DNA of 64,000 bases from Budorcas taxicolor (lineage: Eukaryota; Chordata; Mammalia; Artiodactyla; Bovidae): NCBI RefSeq assembly GCF_023091745.1, contig NC_068933.1, positions 15,380,001 through 15,444,000 on the forward strand. The letters are read 5' to 3'. Shown here in pieces: positions 10,409-22,078 of the stretch. The stretch's first letter is position 1; the number at the start of each line of letters is the position of its first letter. The translations under genes and the position numbers were made by a program. The notes below the pieces were generated by a model. It had not been told where the DNA came from, searched no databases, and was given only the letters and a program-made list of their open reading frames with translations.

Positions 10409-12857
10409 AACACTGGGGTACAGAGGATCACTTTATAGAAAATCACTGGGGCCAGAGTCTGAGAAACCTTGTCATTGTGAGGCTGAAAGCTCAAGCACAG
10501 CATCAACAGCAGATTTGAGACCCGAGTTGGGATGAGCAGCCCCACTGGGTCCTGTTGGTCTGTACCATGAGCTCCAGGGCTCCTTCATCACTAACTGCTG
10601 TTTTCTTTTGCTGGGAGCCACTTTGATCGAAACTTGGATTCAACCCCTCAGTGAACTAAATTAGAGTGAATGCTATCCACAGTAGTAGACTCATTAAAGT
10701 ATCAAGTGATGGCTTCAACTTCAACCAAAAGAGGTTTTCAGAGAGATAAGAAAACAGACACAAACAGTAGAGAAGTAGAATTATTTGCAATAATTCTAAT
10801 GAGAAGGGATTCAGTGGGGGAAAGAAGTTAATAGACCATCTCATAAAACAGAAGTATTGGAGCTACAGAGTTCAATACTAGCTCTATTTTAATTGAAGCA
10901 TAGTCAGACACGCAAGTAGAATAAAGTGATCTTGGAATCAATCATCAAAGGAGAAGAATACCATTTAAGATAATTAGAAAAATGGCTTGAAAAATGAGGT
11001 AATTCTCAACAAGTAATCATTTTTATGAATGCAGGGCTCACTTAGTAAAACTCTTCTAAAAAACAGAACCCTGAGTTCATTTAATAGCATTACATTAGGG
11101 TGCTTATTTGCCCAGTTTTACAATTCTACTCTGTAATGAATCCTACCTGCAAAGACAGATAAAGAGGGCTAAAACCAGGTTGCCTTTAGATTTGCATATA
11201 CAACGTTGAGTAAGAGAAGAAAGAATTGGGAAGGTCTTAACAAACGCTGCCCATCACCTGTGGCCAAACCAAACCTGAGCTATAAATTGCAATGGCTCTA
11301 ACATTCTGTAATACGAACTCTGTTTTCTTGTTCCTGATTAAGATCTATCCACTTGGCCTCTTTTTAAAGGCTTGTGCACATTTGAACACACCTTTGAGAC
11401 TCCAAACTGGACTTCTGTACCACGTTCTATTTTGGGTAACCACAAAGGTGCTGGAAATTTCAAGTAGTAACAAACACCACCACCTACAAACTGAAGAACA
11501 TGATCTGGTGAAAACCTGGTCCCCTGGGCTGTGGGCTCCAATTATTCTTTGGAGTGTCTGACTTAGACATTTAGACCAGGTTAGGTCATCTTTGCTGTGA
11601 TGATTTTATTCTTCCAGCTAACGTATTATTGCTCTTTCATTCCCCCTATAACCACAATTCAGCTTAAGGCCATTTTTAAAGCTTGCTTTTGTGTGCCCTG
11701 AGATGGGTACTAGGTCCTTTCTCTGTTCATATCAAATGGTGCTGTCCCCATGGAGAACTCGTTCCTATTCATAGGCGGAGCTCATCTTATCTGGATTTTA
11801 ATTGAACACAAGGTTATCAGAGCCTTCATGTTTCATGCATAACTTGTTCAGAATGTAGTCAGAATTGATTTATCAAAATATAATTTATCAAATCAGTGAT
11901 AAATTACATTTATAATTTATATATAATATAGTTATATAAGTCAATATATTTATAGAAGGAAACCTTTGTGTGGTGCCTTCAGAATATATGTTTCTTACAA
12001 CAGAATCATTCAAGACAGACATAACATTGAATTCATCTTGATTTTTAATGCAATATTTCATGCATCTCCTTCTTAAATAGTAAAGAATCTTGAACGCATA
12101 CAAGGTGAGGAATGGTTATGTAAGTTTGCTGCTATTCTTGCTTCTCAACTGTCTTCTCACTGTCTTAGTATATTTAGAAGTTTTGAGTTTGAAGTGTCTT
12201 CCTACACATGTAAATTCTTGCACAGTTTCCAAATCAAAGTGAGCAGTGCCTCAAGGGCTGTGTTTGCCATTTCTGTTTCAACGAAAAATGATATACTACA
12301 GTCATGAAAAGGTTTATAAACGGCCCTTGCTAACTTCTAGGTTGATGAAACAGGGCTCTCGTTTCACACACTTCAGCAGGCAGGATATGCAGGGTCTTGT
12401 TTCTTATTACTTATCTCCACTGTCTGCTTCAGTGGTTTTGTTAACTTTGTTCTCAGAGGAGCTAGCATTGGGTTAAGATATGAAACACCAGAACAATGAA
12501 GTGAGTAAATCAGTCTATTAACACATACCGATTAGTGCCCACACCTGTACACAAAAACACACTTAAAACTAAAACGTTCCTGATTCTCACTTACATGATA
12601 ATCTCTGTGGCTCTACAAGTAAAATAAGTGTATCTCTGTCGTTTCATCTGTTGGATATGTACTAATGGTTTCCTCCAAATGGATAAGGGGTATAAACTTT
12701 GGGAATTATTACAAGATAGCTGAGTAGCTGCGTGACTCGAAAATTGGAATGGTTTCCACCTTCAAAGAGTCAAGAAATATATGGACTCGTATTTCACACC
12801 ATTTATCTGGATAGCCAGTCACAGTTACAGATGGTCTCTTCATGTAAAAGAAACTTC
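10409..12857. other. No gene recognised
   Basis: AT-rich, largely repeat-free DNA, including a TATAATTTATATATAATATA-like patch near 11910-11940. No open frame over 90 codons, no domain and no RNA structure recognised. Confidence 0.4.
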
Positions 12858-12959
12858 AACATTTTTTAAAACTGAAGTATAGTTGATTTACAATATTGTA
12901 TTTGTTTTGAGCATACAGCAAAGTGATTCAGTTATATGTATATATAATCTGTACATATT

Positions 12960-13022
12960 GCTGCTGTTGTTTAGTGGCTAAGTTGTGTCCAACTTCTCCA
13001 GGCTCCTCGGTCCTTGGGATTG
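12960..13022 (-). mobile_element. Internally deleted Bov-A/BovB-end fragment
   Basis: GTTTAGTGGCTAAGTTGTGT followed directly by CTCCAGGCTCCTCGGTCC: the normal segment between them is missing. TCTGTACATATT (12948-12959) and TCTGTATATATT (13023-13034) match at 11 of 12 positions and look like the target duplication, so this short form probably inserted on its own. Confidence 0.7.
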
Positions 13023-13048
13023 TCTGTATATATTAATATACCTATACA

Positions 13049-13258
13049 GGGCTTCCCCGATGTCTCAGTGGTAAAGAATCTGCCTGCAATGCAGGAGATG
13101 CAGGTTGAATCCCAGGGTAGGGAAGATCCCTTGGAGAATGAAATGGCAACCTGCTCCAGTATTCTTGTCTGGGAAATCCCATGGACAGAGGAGCCTGGTG
13201 GGCTACCGTCCATGGGTTTGCAAAAGAGTCGGAAACAACTTAGCAACTAAATAACAAC
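13049..13258 (+). mobile_element. Bov-tA SINE
   Basis: Complete tRNA head (GGGCTTCCCCGATGTCTCAG; GGTTGAATCCC) and Bov-A body ending TTAGCAACTAAATAACAACA. ATATACCTAT at 13036-13045 and ATATACCTGT at 13262-13271 form a 9/10 target duplication within the L1. Confidence 0.93.
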
Positions 13259-13845
13259 AATATATACCTGTGTATGTGTGTGTGTGTGTGTGTGTAAAAT
13301 CTTTCTACCATAGGTTATTACAAGATGTTAAATATAGTCCCCTGTGCTACACAGTAAATCCTGTTGTCTGTTTTGTACATGGTAGTGTGTATCTGTTGAT
13401 CACATACTCCTGATTTATCCTTCCCCTCTCCTCTCACCTTTGGTAACCATAAATTTGTTTTCTATGTCTGTATGTTGGTTTCTGTTTTGTAAATAAATTA
13501 ATTTGTATTTTTTTAGATTCTACATATAAGTGGTATCATATAGTATTTGTCTCTGTCTGACTTACTTCACTCAATGTGATAACCTCTAGGTCCACCCATG
13601 TCATTGCAAATGGCTGAGTAATAGTCCATACCACATCTTCTTTATCAACTTATCTGTGGATGGACACTTAGTCAGCTTCTGTGTCTTGGCTACTGTAATT
13701 TGTGTTGCTATGAACACTGGTGTGCGTGTAGCTTTTACAATTAGAATTCTCATCTTTTCCAGATATATGCCCAGGCGTGGGATTGCTGGATCATATGGTA
13801 GCTCTATTTTTAGCTTTTAAAGAAAACTCTATACTGAGAAGCTTT

Positions 13846-14586
13846 CACATTTTAATGTCATGAATGTTAACTGCCTTATTCTTATAATAGTCCTCTGGGT
13901 GGGTAGAAAGCATCTCTCATTTCACATATAATAACTCTAAAATTTATTTATTACTTAACAACTGGCTTTATTAATTTAGGGCAGAATTCGAGATTCCCTG
14001 GTCACATTTTCCTGAAATGAATGACTTTTGTAACTCAGCATTGATTCTGTATCATTGAGACTGCTTTCCTCTTTTACATCCCATAAATGGAAAGAAGAGC
14101 TGATTCTGGTGTTTGGTTATAAATATTCCATAATGTTTATAATGTTTCCTCTGAAAAAGTTTGAACATTGAGTTGGAGACCGTGAATGTGGGGAAAAGCA
14201 ATAAAAGATGTCAGTGTGATTTAAAAGCATAGTTATATACTGTTTTTAATGATGCTTATTAAAATGGCATTTTTTAATAAACAACTTTAAAGATTTTCCT
14301 AAGTACTAATTCTGAAAAGTATGCTTATTTTCAATGCAACTTAAAAATGACATCTATTTAAATTAGAATGAGTACAGTTTGCCAAGGCACCATTTAATTA
14401 CCACTCAATGGGATGCATACATTCACCATCTACATTAGAAAAAAAATTGGGAAATATATTTATGAATACAGTAATTGTTTAAGAGAATTTTCCACGCTTC
14501 ATATCATCATATGTTTTGTGTGTATAAGCTCACACATTCATGAATTAGGCCATTCAGCTTCATATACAAAGTATAAATAAACCTTA
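13846..14586. other. No gene recognised
   Basis: AT-rich sequence without an identifiable repeat family or coding signal. Confidence 0.4.
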
Positions 14587-14700
14587 AGACTGTAAGCTCC
14601 ACAGGGACAAGAACGTCTGTTTTGTTCATGTCAGTACAGTACTAATACAGTACTCACAGGAATAAGCTTACTTAATGCTGGTGGAAAGCGAATGACAGAA
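14587..14700 (+). mobile_element. L2 LINE 3' fragment
   Basis: ACTGTAAGCTCCACAGGGAC, GAACGTCTGTTTTGTTCATG and later a GGAATAAGCTTACTTAATGC stretch follow the L2 3' consensus (GACTGTGAGCTCC..GTGTCTGTTTTGTTC..AATAAATG). Confidence 0.65.
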
Positions 14701-15689
14701 TAATGGAAGAACTGAAGCAGTGAGACAGGCCATGTGATGTATATTGAACAAATGCTCTGGAAATGATCTTTTGAATTTGAAATGATCTTTTTTCCATCTT
14801 ATTTTTATTTTAAATGTTCTGGATCTATTTCACCTAGTGTGTTAGTGCTTACAGGTTAGGAGTCTCAATGGCTATCTATAGCTCTAGTTCCTATCTTAAA
14901 AATGTGAACGAGATAAGATTGTTTTCCCTCAAAGTATCCATACATGCTCTCAGAGTGGCCACTTCTCCTTTAGATCACAGTGCCCTGGTTAACAAAGGGA
15001 AATTGTTCCACGTGCACATGGCCACAAGACGCTTAATTCTTTTCGAACTCCGGTTGAACTGTATTTGATTCCAAAGTAGAACTAATCATTCTTAATCCGG
15101 AGGTAAAACCATCACTACCAGTAAACAGGCCCACTGACACTGAGCACAAAAAATCAAGCTGGCAGTGATCAATTTCTAGTGGTTCATCTTCCAAATAGTC
15201 TCCTAAATTAAAGTGGAGGCAAATTGTGGCAGTAAAAGGAAATTGATAAAATATGTATAACCAGAGATTCATTTTGTTTTTAATTTCTATTGCTTCGCTT
15301 TGCAACATCAGATTGGGATGTCTAAGTGCCTTTGGTGCCCCACAGATTTCCTTCGGCCCTCACCAATGTGCATCTCCTTATTTTGAAATTTTCAAAACTC
15401 AAGGTTGATTTAGAAAATATGAGCAAGCGAAAGAAGAAAAGAAAATTTCATCTGCAATCTCACCACAGAGAGATAATCCTTATTTGCCTTCTAGATTGAT
15501 TTTTCCCCTCTCCTTAATTCTATTGTTGTGTTGATTCTCATCTGTGAGAATAAAGATACTTGGTATAGTCTGGTAAATAAATATTTCTATAGAGTCCACA
15601 AAGAAAAAATATAGAGAGGAGGATAACATGGGAATTATAATATTTTGGGGAGAGCTCATCAGAAGTTCCCACAAAGAATCAACCTAGAA
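14701..15689. other. No gene recognised
   Basis: Contains TCATCTGCAATCTCACCACA near 15450, which loosely recalls an ancient L1 3' segment. Otherwise unassigned. Confidence 0.35.
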
Positions 15690-15925
15690 GAATGTTAGAG
15701 CACCGGTTTGGAATCTGGCTGGCCGAAGTTTGATTCCTCCCTTCCCCTCAAGTGTGACCCTGTACAAGATGTTTAACTTCTCAGACCCTGTTTCCTCTTC
15801 CGTAAAATGAGAATAATACCCTCATCAGAGTGTTTCTGTGAATAGTCAGTGAGAGGTATTTGAAGAATTTGGCAAGCTGCCCAACACAGTATGTATTCAG
15901 TGAATGATAGCTAACATTTATAAGA
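15690..15925 (+). mobile_element. MIR SINE, nearly complete
   Basis: AGAGCACCGGTTTGGAATCT, GTGTGACCCTGTACAAGATG, TTTCCTCTTCCGTAAAATGA, GAGAATAATACCCTCATC and a terminal GTGAATGATAGCTAACATTT cover most of the MIR consensus in order. Confidence 0.85.
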
Positions 15926-16514
15926 AAACTTACTGTTATTTTACATTCCTAACTAACAGTTGCAGGTCACCAAGCTCAGCACCATGTGACTTGAAGATTA
16001 GTTTTAGATCAGCTCAAGAAAAACATAATTAAGCAGGTAAATCTATTGGCAAAAGACCCTATAAGGCATTCTGGAGCAAGTCCTTTGGGATTTCAGGGCT
16101 CATTAAAATTCTTCTCTATTAGTTCAGTTAATGGTGGGATGGCTATTTGGGATTAGGATCTTTAAAAACAATGATCTCCCCCATTCTATCTTAACATGGT
16201 GTTTTCACTTAATAACTCTGCGAAGTTTGCCTTGGCATGAAATAATTCGGTGATAACCAGAAGATACAAAAGTACGTGGGTTAGATTCTTCTAAAAGCTG
16301 CTTTGAGTTTTAAAGGTCAAGTTTAAGAACTATGTGATCACTGAAAGTCTGGTGGGTTTTATACTAAGATGCTTTACATTATTTATTATGGAAATTCATG
16401 TAGATAATTTTGCAGTATATAGTTTTTGCCCTGGGTCCAATCCAGGTCTATCATGTCAAGACCTCTCTGCTAGATCCCCATTTCTCTTTCATCCCAGAAG
16501 ACTTTTGATGGCAG

Positions 16515-16645
16515 AGTTGTCATTTATTGAGAGCCAGTTATGTGCTAGGCACTGTTGTGGGTACTTTTGCATGAATTATTTCATGTACTAGAACTAACAG
16601 GCCTATGACCCAGGCATAATATCCTCATTTACCTGGTTCCAGACC
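16515..16645 (-). mobile_element. MIR SINE
   Basis: Reverse MIR: CATTTATTGAGAGCCAGTTA, TGTGCTAGGCACTGTTGTGG, ATTATTTCATGTACTAGAAC, then ATATCCTCATTTACC. Confidence 0.75.
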
Positions 16646-16748
16646 TGTGGTTGAAAGATGTTCACTCGCACGCCTGCACTTACATCCTTTGAAGGCCATG
16701 CCCATGACTGGACCTTACTCTACCCTGCAGGCTCCTCCCTGCCTGCCC

Positions 16749-17022
16749 CTGCTGCTGCTGCTAAGTCGCTTCAGTTGTGTCTGACTCTGTGCAACCCCAT
16801 AGATGGCAGCCCACCAGGCTCCCCCGTCCCTGGGATTCTCCAGGCAAGAACACTGGAGTGGGTTGTCATTTCCTTCTCCAATGCCTGAAAGTGAAACGTG
16901 AAAGTGAAGTTGCTCAGTCCTCTCAGACTCTTCGCGACTCCATGGACTACAGCCTTCCAGGCTCCTCCGTCCATGGGATTTTCCAGGCAAGAGTCCTGGA
17001 GTGGGGTGCCATTGCCTTCTCT
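16749..17022 (-). mobile_element. Bov-A2 SINE
   Basis: Complete reverse-oriented dimer: (GCT)n, AAGTCGCTTCAGTTGTGTCT, linker AATGCCTGAAAGTGAAACGT, second monomer ending GCCATTGCCTTCTC. No clear target duplication is seen. Frames on either strand are repeat-derived. Confidence 0.92.
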
Positions 17023-18458
17023 GACAATATAACATGAGCAGATTTATTACTCATCTGATAATCTTCTTCATGTAATTTAACCAACCAAATAAACAGTTTA
17101 ATATCTCTCTTTGGAATGTTTCAGGGGCCCTCTGAAGCACCCCAATATTAACTAGAGGTCAAAGAACTTCAAAAGAATTCTATTTAGGAAGTTTTATCGA
17201 AAAGATCAATTAAAAGGGTTTAGAACATTTCATCAGATTTAGTCAATGTTGATGGGTGTATCATTTAGCTTGCTGATATGTCACAATAGGCATAAATACC
17301 AAGACTCCAGGTCTAGTGAAAGTCAGCTCCACGATCTTGGACCTAGTTGACTCTAACCAGTTCTCTTACAGCTGTGTCATTTCTAACAAAATCCATTTAT
17401 CTAACTAATTGTAATCCAATTTTACAAAATCCTGATCATGCATAACTCTTTTTAGTATTTTTTCATACCTTTTTCTATTCTTTTTTACTGAAAACACACT
17501 TCCTACTTTCCTTTAGCAACCTAGAACTAACTTTTATATTAGCATTTTATAGATTGGTGAGCATAAATACCAGTGATAATTTCTAAAACCCTTGCTTTCT
17601 TAGAACATTTTAGGATGGCACCAAACATTTTTCATTTATAGTCCCAAATCTCTTGAGTTTCTCTGTAAAAGGAAATTAGTGTTTAGTAGTAAATGTTTCA
17701 AAATCTCATTTTATTTGGAAATGACCTAACTATTCAATAGACTACCAACACTTAACACACTTGGCTCTTTCTTTAAAAAAATCTGTAGGGACTTTGATGC
17801 AGAATTAGAGAAAATTTGTCTTTGACAAGGCTCATACAAAGGGAAAAGAAGTTATGGGCTATTGAAACTTAAAACTGCTTAATTCATAGTGTAATTTACT
17901 GACCTTTAAAAATCAGCAACCAACAATAATGAGCATAAAACTGTTTACTAAATACAATTAACTGGGACTTCAAACTGTAATTTGGATTTTTATAACAACC
18001 ACATGAATAAATGACATCAGACGGAAGGAGAATGGAGACAGATGGAGGAGGAGGAAGGGCAAAGCGGGATCAGGGTAGGGGGTTTTGGGGGGCACACACA
18101 CATTCCTGAGTGTCTGGGGCCCTCTTGGCACCTGGTGCTATTCAGTGAGGGAGATTCTATTTGTGATGTGCTACAGGGAAAGTCTGAAACTGATCAGTAT
18201 GTTGACACTGTTAGGGTTGAGGACCGTCCATTCACAGAAATCCATAAATACAAAAATCCAAATGCATCTTCAGGCATTGGCCTGGACATAGAACTGCAGG
18301 CACACAGTCCACCCCAAACTCTCAAGCGATTTGGCTTATCTGAGAGAGTTCCAGATTATGCTTCCTTGACCCAGTTCTTCTTCCCCCATCCTCTGGGAAG
18401 GCTCAATCTTCCCACTTCCATGTTGGAATGCCCTCTTACCACTGCAAAGGTGGGGAGA
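17023..18458. other. No gene recognised
   Basis: AT-rich to about 18000, then a moderately GC-rich segment with an incidental 154-codon frame (18042-18506) that starts in a purine-rich run and shows no domain. Confidence 0.4.
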
Positions 18459-18515
18459 GAGGGTTTTCTAGAAGGTAGAAGAGAAACGAGGGTTTTTAGA
18501 AGGTAGAAGAGAAAT
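18459..18515. repeat. Two 28-29-bp tandem copies
   Basis: 18459-18487 and 18488-18515 both read GAGGGTTTT..AGAAGGTAGAAGAGAAA, differing by one indel and one or two substitutions. Confidence 0.9.
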
Positions 18516-18822
18516 GAGATGCCTCCCACATTGGGAACTTTAAGGGCCCCCTTGACATGATGCAGGGGTCCAGGTGATGATGTTCTGATGACCTTTCCCT
18601 ACCTATCCCTACCATGTGGAATATGGGAAGGGTATGGCAGGACTCACACATCCCAAGGGCCCCAGCCAGGGGAGAAGCTGATTTTCCTCCAACCAGGAAA
18701 AGTGGCTGCCAGTAGTGGTAGTCAAATTCATTACTCATTAAGTCCATTGAGTTTGATGCACAAAAGGTAAGCGTGTTCACATCTGATGAATAAAAATGCA
18801 AGTTGTGTGCAGGGTTGGCTTT

Positions 18823-19312
18823 ATGGACCTGTGGTGCCTCGGAAGTAAAGAATCCACCTGCCAGTGAAGGAGCTGCTGCTGCTCCTGCTAAGTCGCTTCC
18901 GTCGTGTCTGACTCTGTGTGACCCCATAGATGGCAGCCCACCAGGCTCCCCCGTCCCTGGGATTCTCCAGGCAAGAACACTGGAGTGGGTTGCTATTTCC
19001 TTCTCCAATGCATGAAAGTGAAAAGGGAAAGTGAAGTCGCTCAGTCGTGTCCGACTCTAGCGACCCCATGGACTGCAGCCTACCAGGCTCCTCCGTCCAT
19101 GAGATTTTCCAGGCAAAAGTACTGGAGTGGGGCCAATGAAGGAGATGTGGGTTCAATCCCTGGTCCAGGAAGATCCCCTGGAGAAGGAAATGGCAACCCA
19201 CTCCACTATTCTTGCCTGGGAAATCCCATGAACAAAGGAGTCTCGGCGGGCTACAGTCCATGGGGTCACAGTGAGTCAGACACAACTTAGCAACTGAACA
19301 ACCACCACCACC
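18823..19312 (+). mobile_element. Bov-tA SINE split by a Bov-A2
   Basis: The head (GTGGTGCCTCGGAAGTAAAG..CACCTGCCAGTGAAGGAG) ends at 18872. It resumes at 19133 with CCAATGAAGGAGATGTGGGT, B box GGTTCAATCCC, and a Bov-A body ending TTAGCAACTGAACAACCACC. The interruption at 18873-19132 is a younger Bov-A2. Confidence 0.9.
18873..19132 (-). mobile_element. Bov-A2 SINE nested in Bov-tA
   Basis: Reverse dimer from (GCT)n to GTACTGGAGTGGGG. It lacks about 18 bp of its 5' end. The target duplication is CCAGTGAAGGAG (18861-18872) and CCAATGAAGGAG (19133-19144), 11 of 12 identical, inside the Bov-tA head. Confidence 0.93.
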
Positions 19313-19689
19313 TGAGCATTTATACCTGGTGCTGTGCTTAGAAAGGGCAGATGCTGGGTTTAATACTTTATGGTCTTCATCTCAAAATTATCAATAATTT
19401 TTGAATAAGGAGTCTCATAGTTTCATTTTGCATTAGGCTTTGCCTATTACATGGCAATTCCCATTTGTATGAAATTTCAACACAGATAATCAAAGTTTCC
19501 TGAAGTTTCTGAAACTCCAATCTCATGTCCCACATCCTTAAAAGATAAAAGATCAAGGTCCAGGGCAGTGTTCTTCCTGTAATTTGCACCATCCTCTGTG
19601 AAATCCTTGAATTTAGTCTCGCCACCTGCCCCCACCCTCGTTGTACTTTATACCGGAATAAAGGTTTTATAATGGAAATCTTCTTACCA

Positions 19690-20000
19690 GTAGTTCACCT
19701 TCCTGTTTGAACTCTTCCAAAGCCTTCTCATCTACCTGAGCGTGACACATGGTGCCACCGTCTGGCTCTGCTGTTCTTGTCCGTGTTACCTTCTCTCTGT
19801 CCATGTAAAGCACCCTGCATTCCAACCACACCCAGTGACTTGACTTTCAGTCCTTAGAACACCTCCTTCTGGCTCCTGTGCTTCAGCACATGCTCTTTGT
19901 CAATCACGGAGCTCAGTGCGTTCCAAGACAAGAGCCCACTTATTCTTTACGCCGCAAATGTTTCCTTGTTGATGCCTCGGGAGCATCCCCCCAACAAGCA
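19690..20000 (+). mobile_element. Possible L2 fragment
   Basis: GCATTCCAACCACACCCAGT and AACACCTCCTTCTGGCTCCT with TTCAGCACATGCTCTTTG loosely follow the L2 segment upstream of its 3' end. Highly diverged, so the assignment is tentative. Confidence 0.4.
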
Positions 20001-20311
20001 TAGTAGATCCTTTGGATGCCCTACATTTCTGTGCGTACCATACCACTCGGAGTGAGAATCACCTATTTTTAAGGCTGTTGAGCAGTCCTTGTTTGAGATG
20101 CAGCGCCCAAACACTTAGAAGAGTTAACCTGAGTGTTCCCTCACCTCTGTGTTGGTATTTGTGATACTTTTTGGTCATCCTTAGCATCCTTTCCCTCATC
20201 CCTGAAGACTGTGAACTGTTCTCAAGAACTGAGTCTGGCAAGTCACCACTGAACTTGCAGAGCCTGCACTCTCTACTTAACTCGTTTATATATACATGAT
20301 TGCTAATAATA

Positions 20312-20390
20312 TTGGGTTGCCCAAAAAGTTCATTCAGGTTTGTCTCTAAGATGGTACCAAAAACCTCAATGAACTTTTTGGCCAATGCAA
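20312..20390. mobile_element. Mariner-type MITE, 79 bp
   Basis: Left end TTGGGTTGCCCAAAAAGTTC and right end (reverse complement TTGCATTGGCCAAAAAGTTC) form about 30-bp inverted repeats with 25 of 30 matches. The element is flanked on both sides by TA (20310-20311 and 20391-20392), the mariner target. It is too short to encode a transposase; it matches the pattern of ruminant mariner-derived miniature elements. Confidence 0.9.
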
Positions 20391-21637
20391 TATTGCTAGC
20401 ACTTCATGAGCATCTTCCACATGCTGGGGCCCATTCTACACACTTAACCTTTATAATCCAGTTAAGCCACAAAAACCCTTTAAGATAATTTTTTTTTTAA
20501 TCGTTATTTATTTTTCCCAGCAAAATTGAACTAGTAGTGCTCATAACTTCAATAGGAAAAATAACTTTTTGCTCAGTACCAAACTACACAAAGGCATGTC
20601 TTTTGAGGAAATACATAAATTCTTGATTATACTTCCCTTATAATACTTATCACTCTTCATCTTCTAATTATAAAAATTAGTGTTCCTGTCTTATCTCTAT
20701 TACTAAACTATAAGCTTTTTAAGTGTCTTTCTGTTTCATTTTCTTATCGTTTTATCCATGCTAAACACACTGTAGTTCCTTGAGGATGCAATAAATGAAA
20801 AAGATGAATGATGTGAAAATTCAAGAATGATTTTTAAATATACAGTTAAAACTGGTATCTGTATTTGAGTCTGGTCTTTCCTTACATTGTTCTCAGAACT
20901 TAGCATCTCTCTCATCCTCTATTTTCCCTATCAAAGCCTTTTCAATATCAGATAAAATCAGATGCCAACTAATGGATGTGAACATACCAGCAATTGAGAC
21001 AACAATCCTCAGAAGTCTGGGAAGAAAAGGGAGTTAGAGACTCTTGTCAGTGTGTGGTCAAGGCCAGCTGCAGGAACAGGGAACTCTAGATATTCTAGTC
21101 TACTTAGCAGTTATGGACTCACAGTTCTGATGTGTTTGCTGGGCAAATCTAGTTTGAGGATAGTCTTCAAATAGTCTGTTCCTGACATTCTACTTGTCAG
21201 ATGCAATTCTGATTTTATTTCTCTACAGAACGCACTGACCAACTATATAGTAATCTGACCTTTTGGGAAGTGACATTTCTTAATGTTAGTCAACAACAAA
21301 CCATTCTGTTTTGTTGGCCAGATAAAATACTGTCACTCTGTGAGATGCATTACATAAGAGTGTGCACTGATTTCTCAAAAAATGCTTTACTTTTCTCATA
21401 ACACAAAATAATATACAGGGAGCCAAACAACAAAATGTTGGTTCTCTATATGAACTGTGCAAGTGTTTCATTAAAGAAGACTGAGTAATTTGTCATGGAA
21501 ATTGTTCCAATTTGAAACTTATTGGATACATCAATATTTCATTTCTGTACCTGCCATATCTCCCTAAAATGTAAGACATGGAGTTTCATAGGAACTCAGA
21601 TTTTGTTGTAAAAGGGAATAGCATTGGTATAGGTCTT
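20391..21637. other. No gene; possible L2 trace
   Basis: 20640-20812 loosely resembles an L2 3' end (AACTATAAGCTTTTTAAGTG..GATGCAATAAATG). The rest is AT-rich and unassigned. Confidence 0.4.
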
Positions 21638-22078
21638 TTTCCACTAGTCATGTATGGATGTGAGAGTTGGACTGTGAAGAAAGCTGACCGCCAAAGAATT
21701 GATGCTTTTGAACCGTGCTATTGGAGAAGACTCTTGAGAGTCCCTTGGACTGCAAGGAGATCCAACCAGTCCATTCTAAAGGAGATCAGTCCTGGGTGTT
21801 CATTGGAAGGACTGATGCTGAAGCTGAAACTCCAATACTTTGGCCACCTCCTGTGAAGAGTTAACTCATTGGAAAAGACCCTGATGATGGGAAGGAGTGG
21901 GAGCAGGAGGAGAAGGAGATGACAGAGGGTGAGATGGTTGGATGGCATCACCGACTTGATGGACATGAGTTTGAGTGAACTCCAGGAGTTGGTGATGGAC
22001 AGGGAGGCCTGGCGTGCTGTGGTTCATGGGGTCGCGGAGAGTTGGACATGACTGAGTGACTGAACTGAGCTGAACTGA
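21638..22078 (+). mobile_element. BovB (RTE) LINE 3' end
   Basis: The frame from about 21640 reads VMYGCESWTVKKADRQRI and then WRRLLRVPWTARRSNQSILK, the C-terminal tail of the BovB reverse transcriptase protein, followed by the 3' UTR and a (CTGAA)n-like tail (GACTGAACTGAGCTGAACTG). It is severely 5' truncated, lacks the catalytic RT motifs and cannot be active. Confidence 0.95.

Larger units (their letters stand above)
12858..13845 (-). mobile_element. L1 LINE 3' region carrying two insertions
   Basis: It reads in reverse of L1: AAACTGAAGTATAGTTGATT, later TCTTTCTACCATAGGTTATT, CTTTGGTAACCATAAATTTG, TTAGATTCTACATATAAGTG, CTTACTTCACTCAATGTGAT, and GGATTGCTGGATCATATGGT. The L1 is split at 12960-13022 by a Bov-A piece and at 13049-13258 by a Bov-tA. 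A (TG)n run lies at 13271-13295. No intact coding frame remains. Confidence 0.88.

Noticed and set aside
18042..18506. 154-codon plus-strand frame, the second longest in the window
   Set aside because: It begins in a purine-rich low-complexity run, runs through a 28-bp tandem repeat, and has no domain, splice signals or family likeness.
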